Part shown: positions 33,780-42,767 of the stretch, one piece after another
Position numbering within the stretch: position 1 is the stretch's first letter
Layout: each line of letters opens with the position of its first letter
Origin: Providencia rettgeri
GTDB taxonomy: Bacteria; Pseudomonadota; Gammaproteobacteria; Enterobacterales; Enterobacteriaceae
Assembly (NCBI RefSeq): GCF_023205015.1
Contig: NZ_CP096258.1
Span: 1,364,001 to 1,428,000, forward strand
Direction of reading: 5' to 3'
Length of the DNA stretch: 64,000 nt
Translations under genes and position numbers: made by a program
Notes under the pieces: generated by a model
Database searches by the model: none
What the model was told of the DNA's origin: nothing
The model's input: the letters and a program-made list of their open reading frames with translations, nothing else

Positions 33780-35363
33780 TTAGTCATCTTCATACTCATA
33801 ACCATCCCCTTCAGGGGCTGGTGGCGTGATTAATACTTTATTGACGCGGTGGCTATTTACTTCTAATGGTTGGAAGATACAACCATTGATGGTGATCTGC
33901 TCCCCCACTTCTGGAACGCGTTGTAAGTGTTCCATTAAAAGACCAGCAATCGTTTCGTACTCACGCTTATCATCCAATTCCATCGGTATAAACATGATAA
34001 GGTCTTCAAGTGGCATAAATCCGTTGGCTATCCAGGTGCCATCATCCAGTTTTTGAATGTCATGGCGTGAGTCATTTTCTTCATCACCCACTGGCAAATT
34101 ACCCGCGATTGTTTCCATCACGTCGGTCAATGTGACAATACCTTCGATAGAGCCAAACTCATCCACCACAAAAGCAAAGTGAGTATGGGCTTTACGGAAT
34201 TGCTCAAGTGCTTTTAACAGTGATAACCCTTCAGGGAAGATCAACGGCTGGGTAATCAACGCACGCAAGTTTAATGGCTGGCCTTTTAATTGCTGTTTAA
34301 CCAAATCCATCACATGTACAACACCGACAGGTTCATCGCTGATAGTTTCATCAATGACAACTAAACGTGAGTGTGGGTTCTTCTCCATTAATTGCAGTAA
34401 ATCTGCAGAAGATTTACTAATGTCGAGATAGTCCACATCATGGCGTGAAGTCATGATGCTTTCAACGTTGCGCTGAGCCATGCCAAGTACGCGAGCAATC
34501 ATCAAACGTTCTTGGGGATCAAAAACCGACTGATTATCAGCGATAAGGTCAGAAGTATGGGGGTCTAATTCCCCACGCTCACTATTACCGCTAAGAATAC
34601 GTAATACAGCTTCTGCCGTACGCTCACGTAATGGGCGAGAGCCTGTTAGGAACTTACGACGGTTAAATTGGGCAAATTGGTTTAGGACTTCAATCATGAT
34701 AGAGAAGCCAATTGCAGCATATAGATAACCTTTAGGAATGGCATAACCAAAACCTTCGGCAACTAAGCTGAAACCAATCATTAATAAGAAGCTTAAACAC
34801 AGTATGACAATGGTTGGGTGCTGGTTAACAAAGCTTGTTAGCGGCTTACTTGCCCAAATCATTAATACCATCGCAATGGTTACAGCAGCAATCATTACAC
34901 CGATATGGTCAACCATACCGACAGCGGTGATCACTGAGTCCAATGAGAATACGGCATCAAGAACAATAATTTGTGCAACAACAGCCCAGAAATTCGATGT
35001 CTTTCTTTGGGTATTGGCATGTTCGTCTTTCCCCTCCAACCGCTCGTTTAGCTCCATTGTGGCTTTAAACAAGAGGAATAGACCACCCACTAACATGATT
35101 AAGTCTCGAGCACTAAAGGCGTGATCAAAGAGAGTTAATATCGGTTTCGTGAGGGTAATGAGCCATGACAGGCTAAATAGAAGCGCAACACGCATAATCA
35201 GGGCTAATAAAAGTCCAGTTACACGGGCTCTATCACGCAGCTTTGGCGGGAGCTTATCGGCCAGAATGGCGATGAAGACGAGGTTATCAATACCAAGAAC
35301 GATTTCTAGAACGATTAGGGTAGCGAGGCCCGCCCAAATCGAAGGATCTGCGATCCATTCCAT
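33780..35363 (-). CDS. yegH: TerC-CBS-CorC membrane protein YegH
   Basis: Three-part inner-membrane protein of unproven function. The N-terminal TerC domain (about residues 1-220, seven membrane segments; IVLEIVLGIDNLVFIAILAD and VVLDAVFSLDSVITAVGMVD) is followed by a CBS pair (about 300-425; FAFVVDEFGSIEGIVTLTDV) and a C-terminal CorC/HlyC domain (about 435-520). At 527 aa it equals E. coli YegH and differs from the shorter paralogue YoaE (about 518). The place beside asmA is also that of yegH. The family is linked to metal homeostasis and envelope traits. Confidence 0.9.
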   Translation of the reverse strand: MEWIADPSIWAGLATLIVLEIVLGIDNLVFIAILADKLPPKLRDRARVTGLLLALIMRVALLFSLSWLITLTKPILTLFDHAFSARDLIMLVGGLFLLFKATMELNERLEGKDEHANTQRKTSNFWAVVAQIIVLDAVFSLDSVITAVGMVDHIGVMIAAVTIAMVLMIWASKPLTSFVNQHPTIVILCLSFLLMIGFSLVAEGFGYAIPKGYLYAAIGFSIMIEVLNQFAQFNRRKFLTGSRPLRERTAEAVLRILSGNSERGELDPHTSDLIADNQSVFDPQERLMIARVLGMAQRNVESIMTSRHDVDYLDISKSSADLLQLMEKNPHSRLVVIDETISDEPVGVVHVMDLVKQQLKGQPLNLRALITQPLIFPEGLSLLKALEQFRKAHTHFAFVVDEFGSIEGIVTLTDVMETIAGNLPVGDEENDSRHDIQKLDDGTWIANGFMPLEDLIMFIPMELDDKREYETIAGLLMEHLQRVPEVGEQITINGCIFQPLEVNSHRVNKVLITPPAPEGDGYEYEDD

Positions 35364-35605
35364 ACAGTTTGTTTTACCTTCTGATATGACGGCTTATACC
35401 GACGAGTGAATAATGCGGTTTGTTGAACGAAATATCAATAAAAAATCACGTTAATTGGACAATTCTTGACAAAAATGGCCCTGTATACGTCATCGATTGC
35501 ATCAATAACTACCATGCAACACAATCCTAGGTTAATATGTGATCCCGTTAACAGAATGTCAGCACGGTCGAGGCTGACTTAGTCCTAATCAGACAGGAGT
35601 TGTTC

Positions 35606-37012
35606 ATGTCAAAGCAGCAGATTGGTGTTGTCGGAATGGCAGTCATGGGGCGTAACCTTGCGCTCAATATTGAAAGCCGTGGTTACTCAGTGTCTATCTT
35701 TAATCGTTCTAAAGATAAAACAGACGAAGTGATTGCCGAAAATCCAGGGAAAAAATTAGTTCCCAACTATACGATTGAAGAGTTTGTTGACTCTCTGGAA
35801 AAACCTCGCCGCATCTTGTTGATGGTAAAAGCGGGTGAAGCAACGGACAAAACCATTGCCTCGCTGACTCCTCATCTGGACAAAGGGGATATCTTAATTG
35901 ACGGTGGTAATACCTTATTCACTGATACTATCCGTCGTAATCGTGAATTATCCGAGCAAGGCTTTAATTTCATCGGAACTGGTGTTTCAGGTGGTGAAGA
36001 AGGTGCACTTAAAGGTCCTTCAATTATGCCTGGTGGCCAAAAAGAAGCTTATGAATTAGTTGCGCCAATCTTAAAAGAAATCGCAGCACAAGCCGAAGGC
36101 GAACCTTGCGTGACCTATATTGGTGCAGATGGTGCGGGCCACTATGTGAAAATGGTTCACAATGGTATCGAATATGGTGACATGCAGTTAATTGCAGAAG
36201 CCTATTCATTATTAAAAGGTTCACTGAACCTCAGTAACGAAGAATTAGCAGGTATCTTTGCTGAGTGGAACAAAGGTGAACTGAGCAGCTACTTAATTGA
36301 AATCACAGCTGATATCTTCAAGAAAAAAGATGAAGAGGGTAAATATCTCGTTGATGTGATCCTCGATGAAGCCGCTAATAAAGGTACTGGTAAATGGACT
36401 AGCCAAAGTGCGCTGGATTTAGGCATCCCTCTGACTTTAATTACTGAGTCTGTCTTTGCGCGTTATATTTCTTTCTTAAAAGATCAACGTGTTGCGGCAT
36501 CTAAGGTATTAACAGGTCCAGTCCTAAAAGCGGTTGAAGGTGATAAAAAAGACTTTATTGAAAAAGTTCGCCGTGCGCTGTATTTAGGTAAAATTGTGTC
36601 TTATGCACAAGGCTTCCAACAACTAAAAGCGGCATCAGAAGAGTATAATTGGGATTTAAACTACGGTGAAATCGCAAAAATCTTCCGTGCTGGTTGTATT
36701 ATTCGTGCGCAGTTCCTGCAAAAAATTACGGACGCCTATAACCAAGATGCGAAAATTGCCAACTTGCTGTTAGCTCCATATTTCAAGCAAATCGCTGACG
36801 AATACCAGCAAGCACTGCGTGATGTTGTTTGCTATGGCGTACAAAATGGTATTCCAACACCAACATTCTCCGCCGCTATTTCTTATTATGATAGCTACCG
36901 TTCAGCAGTATTGCCTGCAAACTTAATCCAAGCGCAGCGTGACTACTTTGGTGCTCACACTTATAAGCGTACCGATAAAGACGGTGTTTTCCATACTGAG
37001 TGGATGGAATAA
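35606..37012 (+). CDS. gnd: 6-phosphogluconate dehydrogenase Gnd
   Basis: Oxidative decarboxylation of 6-phosphogluconate to ribulose-5-phosphate with NADP+. The ATG at 35606 with AGGAG upstream gives 468 aa, exactly the E. coli length. NADP site GMAVMGRNLAL; substrate motifs GTGVSGGEEGALKGPS, KMVHNGIEYGDMQLIAE and the C-terminal YFGAHTYKR are all conserved. It is monocistronic with a strong terminator. In E. coli it lies nearby, beyond the colanic and O-antigen genes, which are absent here. Confidence 0.96.
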   Translation: MSKQQIGVVGMAVMGRNLALNIESRGYSVSIFNRSKDKTDEVIAENPGKKLVPNYTIEEFVDSLEKPRRILLMVKAGEATDKTIASLTPHLDKGDILIDGGNTLFTDTIRRNRELSEQGFNFIGTGVSGGEEGALKGPSIMPGGQKEAYELVAPILKEIAAQAEGEPCVTYIGADGAGHYVKMVHNGIEYGDMQLIAEAYSLLKGSLNLSNEELAGIFAEWNKGELSSYLIEITADIFKKKDEEGKYLVDVILDEAANKGTGKWTSQSALDLGIPLTLITESVFARYISFLKDQRVAASKVLTGPVLKAVEGDKKDFIEKVRRALYLGKIVSYAQGFQQLKAASEEYNWDLNYGEIAKIFRAGCIIRAQFLQKITDAYNQDAKIANLLLAPYFKQIADEYQQALRDVVCYGVQNGIPTPTFSAAISYYDSYRSAVLPANLIQAQRDYFGAHTYKRTDKDGVFHTEWME

Positions 37013-37041
37013 AATTCGTTATCATTTATTTTTGATAACAC

Positions 37042-37067
37042 AAAAGGCGCTAGGTTTAGCGCCTTTT
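37042..37067 (+). terminator. Intrinsic terminator after gnd
   Basis: Stem AAAAGGCGCTA / TAGCGCCTTTT with a 4-base loop and a run of six T. Confidence 0.9.
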
Positions 37068-37202
37068 TTGACTTTGAAGAGCAGTAAAATGTTTAATTTA
37101 TAATTATAAGTAACTTATTAATTTTGTGGTAATTTTTGATTTATTTTCATTGATTATATCGCATGTTTTCTGAACTACATTTATTGAGTCTAGGCATGGT
37201 TT

Positions 37203-38384
37203 ATGCGTAATTTTCTTATCTTATTACTTTTATTAGTATTACTTGGTCCATTAGGGATTGATTTATATTTGCCAACAATACCTGATATTGCGAGGGATTT
37301 GGGAAGTAGTGAGTCAGTGATTCAGTCTACGATTGCCTTGTTTATTTTAGTTTTGGGGTTAGGGCAGTTAATTTCGGGCCCATTAGTTGATAGATATGGT
37401 CGAAAACCTATCGCGATTTTGGGCATCGTGTTGTACATCATTGGTTCAGGTGTTGCTATTGTGGCAACAACACCCACAATATTTATTGCCTCGCGTTTAT
37501 TACAAGGGGTTGCCGTTTGTTGTACTTCGGTGGTGGCATTTAGTTGTGTTCGTGACCGAATGAATGGCACAGAAGCGGCTCGAGCCTTTGGTTTCTTAAA
37601 TGGGACATTAAATATTGTTCCCGCGTTAGCGCCACTACTAGGAGGTCTGCTGGCAGAAGCATGGGGCTGGCGGGCACCGTTTTGGTTTCTTGCTTTGTAT
37701 GCATTGGTCATATTAGCGCTAATTGTGTTTTTGTTACCGGAGACACGTCCAGTTAATTTACCTAAAGCCAAAGTTATTCCGCTGAAAACCTATTGGCGAA
37801 TTTTGGGAAATCATCAATTTATTATTTTTGCTTTAGTGAACGCAGGCACGATGGGTATGGCATTAACATATGTGTCACTTGCACCAACTGTGCTGATGGG
37901 GGATGCCGAATTAACCCCGCTTGAGTTTTCTATAGTATTTGGTGTTAATGGTTTTTGGATCATGTTTGCCAGTTATATCGCTAATTACTTTATTCATAAA
38001 ATAGGGCGACCAACCTGTTTATTAGTGGGTAGTTTAATGATGGTACTTGGCTGCTTAGGATTATTGCTAGGTTTTATCGTATTGCCGATAGAAATACAAA
38101 GTCATTGGCTTGTTTATATGTTACCTGTCGCTTGTGCTTGTACAGGGCTAGCTTTTATGATGGGAACGGCGACAAGCTATGCTTTAGAACCGTTTGGTAA
38201 TGAAGCAGGCACCGCATCTGCCTTAGTGGGGTTTGTTCAAATGGCAGGGGGAGCAACTCTCGGACTTTGTGCAATCGGTTTGCCTATCGCGCCAAAAATG
38301 TCATTGGCATTAGTTATGTTGGTAGGCTGTTTGTTTGGATTGCTTGCAAGAAAAAAGAGTTTATTTCTTGTTAAATCAATATAG
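37203..38384 (+). CDS. Bcr/CflA-type MFS drug exporter
   Basis: Twelve-segment major facilitator of 393 aa. The opening GIDLYLPTIPDIARDLG, motif A (GPLVDRYGRKPI) and motif C-like segment (ALAPLLGGLLAEAWGWRAPFW) place it in the drug:H+ antiporter 1 family of Bcr, CflA and CmlA. The substrate cannot be told from sequence. The N-terminus is short and hydrophobic from residue 4. It lies alone between gnd and the large metalloprotease. It is a candidate intrinsic efflux gene, not an obvious acquired resistance gene. Confidence 0.85.
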   Translation: MRNFLILLLLLVLLGPLGIDLYLPTIPDIARDLGSSESVIQSTIALFILVLGLGQLISGPLVDRYGRKPIAILGIVLYIIGSGVAIVATTPTIFIASRLLQGVAVCCTSVVAFSCVRDRMNGTEAARAFGFLNGTLNIVPALAPLLGGLLAEAWGWRAPFWFLALYALVILALIVFLLPETRPVNLPKAKVIPLKTYWRILGNHQFIIFALVNAGTMGMALTYVSLAPTVLMGDAELTPLEFSIVFGVNGFWIMFASYIANYFIHKIGRPTCLLVGSLMMVLGCLGLLLGFIVLPIEIQSHWLVYMLPVACACTGLAFMMGTATSYALEPFGNEAGTASALVGFVQMAGGATLGLCAIGLPIAPKMSLALVMLVGCLFGLLARKKSLFLVKSI

Positions 38385-38472
38385 AGTAGGCCGTTTGAAG
38401 ATTTTATTTTTCGTTATGTCGTATATAGTTATCACTAATTAATTTAGGTAATTAGTGATAACTTAGATAATA

Positions 38473-41400
38473 TTATGCAATATCACCATTAATCGTTGTT
38501 AGGAGCTTATTCTTTTTGATTTCAATTTCTCTAGAATGAACAATTTTATTATCAATATAAAGATTAGCTTTTATAGGATTCAAACTTCGTTCAATATTAA
38601 TATGAAACTTATTCATCATCTCTTCATTTGAACGGAAGTTATTAAGTTGGTAGTGGCTTATTGTTCCATCTTCAAAAATAACCTCTAAATATGGCATTTG
38701 AGTATCTATTTTTTTATCATGACTATAAACCATGCCATAAGAACCATATAAAGAAGGGTAGATATAGCTATCGATTACATCTTTAGGGTCATAGAACCCC
38801 ATTAAAGTCACAATAGGTACTCCTTGTTTATAGGGAACTTTATAGAGGATTGTTTCATTATTATCTTTTCTCTTCCAATTGTAACAATCTGAAATATAGC
38901 AAATTAAATCATTTTTTTTGATTGGTTCAATCTGGTTGTTAATATGAAGCTCACTATCGAAATCTGCGCCTGACTCTATTCTTAAAACGGCATTTTTGTT
39001 ATTTTCATTTGCTAATGGAACGTTAATTCTTGGGGCGTGATAACCATTTCCATTATAAATAGTAACGTTATTATTTTTTTCTAATAGTGAGCTTAGGTCG
39101 TCAATTGTAATATCTGAACCATTTATTGCAGTAAACTCGATGGCATTAAATGGGGAAAGGTCTAAGTATGCATCTACCATTTCCTTTATTTCTGGATCCC
39201 ATTTTTTATATCCTGTTTTTGATTCAGGACTAAATACATAGCTATTTTCCAATCTATTTTGAATTGCAATGAAAGAGCTGGGCGTATAAGCCGTATAAGC
39301 GTTGTAACGAGTATCATAAGCTTCACCTCCACTCATTGCATCATGATTTAATGTACCATCTTGATATGTATTTGGAATAAAATAGTTATTATCTGAATCC
39401 CACAGCCAGGTTGAATTTCTTTTATTGGCAGTAGCATGGGAGCCGCCTTCATCTCCTCCATAGTAATCACTTAAGCCAAAATTATGGCCGAATTCATGAC
39501 TAAGTTCGTTACTATCTGTCCTATTTAAGGTTGCTTTACCTCCACCACCAGACCAGCCGTGGACGACTCTACCATTTTTATACATCCCGACAGAGTTATA
39601 GGCAGTTATTTGGGAGGTTGGAACAAAAGAATCAGCATCAGGAGCCGAACTATTGACACCATAATTTGCCATATTAACGCCGTTAGCGTAAAAGTCTTTC
39701 GTGATCCACTCTCTCATGCTACCACTATGGCCGCCTCCTTCATCGGGGGCTTTGTCTGTAAAAACTCGACCATCAGGCATAACCACTTTTAATAAATGGA
39801 TGGGTTCGTAGCGAGAAACGATGAGTTTTTTGACTGGGATCGTTTGATAATACTGACGATTTAGTTCAAATTTATCTAGAAAAAGAAGCGTGTCTCTTGG
39901 TGGTGTCAGCAATCCAATATCAAAAGTATTAATGAGTAACTCATTTGGTGCACCTACATCAATATGAGATAACATGCTTTTCTGACCTTGATAAATAAAT
40001 TCAAGTTTTATCTCAGGATGGATATATTCTTTTGGGATTGTCGTAGACCATGTATTCTCGATATATTCGAAGTTGTTAATAAAATTTTCTTTATTATTTT
40101 GATTAATAGGAACCCATTTTTTATCTAAATCATAGGTAAAAAGGATACTTTCACCCGTTTGTAGCTTCAAGGTATTTTTTCCATAATGAATTTGGCTACT
40201 ATATGATGCATTCGAACTAAATAGTATTTTTTTATTATGAAATGCATCATTTTTATCAAGAGTGAAGTCACGACTCCAATTACCATCACTTGTAGATATT
40301 TTTATCGAATTATTGTTTTTTATTAATTGATTGAAGTGCTTTTGCTTTTTGGAAATTTCGATAATCGCTTTATTATTATCTACAGTAATATCGAATTTAC
40401 TCGGATGTGAATCGTTAATTTTTGATTTGTTATCAGGAACTAAAATATTTTTCCATATTCCATTAGAATTACAATGGAATAGTAATAAACCGTCTTTTTT
40501 TAGTTCGTAAACTTTATTTTTAGTTTGGATAAAGGTGGGCTCTTCGGATTCTGATGTAAATATAATTTTTTTAGAGGCGAATTTTTTGTTCTGCATGAGT
40601 GTGAGTTTTTTGACTCTATCATAATCCATTTTAGTTATTTTTATGGTGCCATTTTTTTCTAGTATATCTTCAAAGAACTCGGTATCTATTTTTTCTCCAT
40701 CTATATCTGGTAGATTACCAATTTCATAATCGATAACTGGAAGCGTGTTTGAATGTGTTTTTTTAGGTGGGCTGTAATATTTTATTTGTTTAACGTCGTC
40801 CTTTGTTAGCCAATACCCATTTTCATCGCATATAAATCGAGTCGCTGATTTTGATGGTAGAGTGACGGTGTTATTACCATAGTTAACTTCAATTTCATTA
40901 TTATTAGTGTTGTGTAGGGTTACCGTTTTACCGCTATAGTTGATGTTATTATGTAGAATAAACGGTTTTTCTACATGATTAAGTTTTAAGTTTATTCTAT
41001 CATTATTTAATATTGTTTCATGTAAGTGGTTTTGATTTTGGGATATTTCGATTAATTCACTGTTAGACCTAATGATAAGGTCGAATTTTACTGGCGATTT
41101 AAAATCATGAGGCGATAAATTAGTTTCTTTTAGGCTGTTATTGGCTATTTTTGGGAGTTTAGATGGAGGGGATAGTAGCTTGTTTATTATTAGCTCATCA
41201 TTCTTATCATAAATATTTAATTGAATCTCATTGAATTCAGGGATATGTGCATGAGGTTTAAACATAATTAATGTTTTTCGCTCTTTAACTAATTTAGGCT
41301 TGCTATCTCCATCTATATGGAGTTTAGATGGGATGATATTAGCTTGAGCGAAAAATACATTTCCTTTTAACTCCCCCGTTACATCACTCGTGAGTCGGTT

Positions 41401-41616
41401 ATTGTTGAAATAATGTTTGCTTTTTTCATTTTGTAAAAAGGAGAGATTGTCAAACGATTTGTTTATTTCTGATATTAAATGAAAATAATCAATAACGGAA
41501 TTAAATTCATTTTTGGTGTCTATAAATGAATGGTTTTCTTTAATTGAATGTGAGTAGTTATTTAAGCTATTAATAAATAATAAAGATGAGGTCGGGCTTA
41601 AGTTTTTATTTGGCAT
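38473..41616 (-). CDS. StcE-like M66 zinc metalloprotease without Sec signal
   Basis: Large M66 peptidase of 1047 aa related to the E. coli mucinase StcE (TagA) and dictomallein. The zinc site HEFGHNFGLSD gives His707, Glu708, His711 and Asp717, and GGSHATANKRNSTWLWD plus DAMSGGEAYDTRYNAYTAYT follow as in StcE. The block VTLMGFYDPKDVIDSYIYPS also matches. A module of about 95 aa recurs four times: three copies upstream of the catalytic domain (about residues 185-285, 305-395, 405-500) and one after it (about 820-925). StcE shows two. Residues 1-75 are polar with no signal peptide, and the protein stops near TTINGDIA, before the C-terminal mucin-binding domain of StcE. It is AT-rich and probably acquired. 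Confidence 0.85.
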   Translation of the reverse strand: MPNKNLSPTSSLLFINSLNNYSHSIKENHSFIDTKNEFNSVIDYFHLISEINKSFDNLSFLQNEKSKHYFNNNRLTSDVTGELKGNVFFAQANIIPSKLHIDGDSKPKLVKERKTLIMFKPHAHIPEFNEIQLNIYDKNDELIINKLLSPPSKLPKIANNSLKETNLSPHDFKSPVKFDLIIRSNSELIEISQNQNHLHETILNNDRINLKLNHVEKPFILHNNINYSGKTVTLHNTNNNEIEVNYGNNTVTLPSKSATRFICDENGYWLTKDDVKQIKYYSPPKKTHSNTLPVIDYEIGNLPDIDGEKIDTEFFEDILEKNGTIKITKMDYDRVKKLTLMQNKKFASKKIIFTSESEEPTFIQTKNKVYELKKDGLLLFHCNSNGIWKNILVPDNKSKINDSHPSKFDITVDNNKAIIEISKKQKHFNQLIKNNNSIKISTSDGNWSRDFTLDKNDAFHNKKILFSSNASYSSQIHYGKNTLKLQTGESILFTYDLDKKWVPINQNNKENFINNFEYIENTWSTTIPKEYIHPEIKLEFIYQGQKSMLSHIDVGAPNELLINTFDIGLLTPPRDTLLFLDKFELNRQYYQTIPVKKLIVSRYEPIHLLKVVMPDGRVFTDKAPDEGGGHSGSMREWITKDFYANGVNMANYGVNSSAPDADSFVPTSQITAYNSVGMYKNGRVVHGWSGGGGKATLNRTDSNELSHEFGHNFGLSDYYGGDEGGSHATANKRNSTWLWDSDNNYFIPNTYQDGTLNHDAMSGGEAYDTRYNAYTAYTPSSFIAIQNRLENSYVFSPESKTGYKKWDPEIKEMVDAYLDLSPFNAIEFTAINGSDITIDDLSSLLEKNNNVTIYNGNGYHAPRINVPLANENNKNAVLRIESGADFDSELHINNQIEPIKKNDLICYISDCYNWKRKDNNETILYKVPYKQGVPIVTLMGFYDPKDVIDSYIYPSLYGSYGMVYSHDKKIDTQMPYLEVIFEDGTISHYQLNNFRSNEEMMNKFHINIERSLNPIKANLYIDNKIVHSREIEIKKNKLLTTINGDIA

Positions 41617-41937
41617 AAATATTATCTTATCTGTTTTGATTTAGTAGAAGCGGGTAGGACTTATAGTTGATGGTAAAATAAAATATCTTTAAAAAAAAGA
41701 TATTTTATTTAATAGTTACTCCTAAATGATACGCGAAGTATTGGAAGACACACTATGAGTGAGGAAACTAATTTTATTTGAATTTGTGAGGTTAAAATAA
41801 ATTATTACTAAACAAGCCAATGATTACTTGGTGTAATGCATATTGACGGTGAATGCATCACCAGAGAAAGCGTTCTGTGGTAAATATAAATAATTGATGG
41901 AGGGGGATCCGGTGGAGTCCCCATTTTGTATAAAGGA
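41617..41937. other. Intergenic region yeaK to metalloprotease
   Basis: AT-rich, no gene seen. It holds the promoter of the metalloprotease on the minus strand. An inverted repeat AAAATATCTTT / AAAGATATTTT lies around 41680-41709. A weak stem GGGGGATCC / GGAGTCCCC at about 41901-41922 may end the yeaK transcript read from the other side or none. Confidence 0.35.
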
Positions 41938-42435
41938 CTAATTATCTTCTGTGCGAATAAACTCAACTAAAGTCGGTGCAGCTATTCTTTGATAATCTTC
42001 TGTATTTAAAATAATAGAGCGCTCTAATGTACCTGCATTAAAGGCGAGCTCTTCAAAGCGTTCAAAAAGTAGTGGGTCCGCAATTAATTTTAAATTGGGG
42101 TGAAAACTAAAAGGGGGGATTGCCCCGAATACACACTGAGTGAGCTCATCAACTTCCTTTGGGCTTGCTAGGGATGCGCGAGTCCCGCCAATCGCGGTGG
42201 CAACCTTATTTAAGTCAGCTTGTTTATCGGCAGGTAAAATTGCCAGTACGTGTTGGCGGATCCCATTTCCTTTTACATGACAGACTAAACCTTTAGCACC
42301 TTGACCAAGTTGCGTACCACGTATTTTCGCCACTTCTTCTGATTTACCTGCAGTGGGATGCTCCATCACCCGATATTTGGCATTATTTTTATCAAGTAAT
42401 TGTGTGAGCTGCAAAAAAATAGAATTTTCAGACAC
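41938..42435 (-). CDS. yeaK: YbaK/EbsC-family aminoacyl-tRNA deacylase YeaK
   Basis: Free-standing editing enzyme of the YbaK/ProX family; E. coli YeaK removes serine and related amino acids from mischarged tRNA. The 165 aa (E. coli 167) include GTQLGQGAKGLVCHVKGNG with the catalytic lysine region, IGGTRASLASPKEVDELT, and GAIPPFSFHPNLKLIADPLL, closely matching E. coli. It starts at the ATG at 42435. It is monocistronic. Confidence 0.92.
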   Translation of the reverse strand: MSENSIFLQLTQLLDKNNAKYRVMEHPTAGKSEEVAKIRGTQLGQGAKGLVCHVKGNGIRQHVLAILPADKQADLNKVATAIGGTRASLASPKEVDELTQCVFGAIPPFSFHPNLKLIADPLLFERFEELAFNAGTLERSIILNTEDYQRIAAPTLVEFIRTEDN

Positions 42436-42670
42436 CGTTTTTTCCCTTTAAAACCACATCAATAGCAGGGAATGATATCAAGTTCATTGAGAGATACAAT
42501 CGTAAAAAGAAATGAATCTAAAATCATACTGTTGGGAAATTTTTTAAATTGCATATCAGATGCTGTTTTTATCAGTATTGTTATCTTAATGCTGCTTTTT
42601 TCTATTGGATATTCTGCCTGTTATTTTATTTTTAATAAATTCAACTAATTATAAAAAAATATTTCAATGG

Positions 42671-42689
42671 GGTAATGAGAATACATATT
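42671..42689. promoter_or_regulatory. Candidate Fur box
   Basis: GGTAATGAGAATACATATT agrees with the Fur 19-mer (GATAATGATAATCATTATC) at roughly 11 to 12 positions, strongest in the left half AATGAGAAT. It lies 79-97 bases before the chosen start of the TonB-dependent receptor, the right place for an iron-regulated promoter. Confidence 0.45.
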
Positions 42690-42767
42690 GTTAAGAATTG
42701 AGTTTGATCATTTACGGTGCATTTTATTCTCGGTAATATAAAGTTTTATATAATGAAAATAGATAAC

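Noticed and set aside
33780..35363. Naming the TerC-CBS-CorC protein YoaE
   Set aside because: Length (527 aa) and the neighbour asmA fit YegH better; YoaE is a shorter paralogue.
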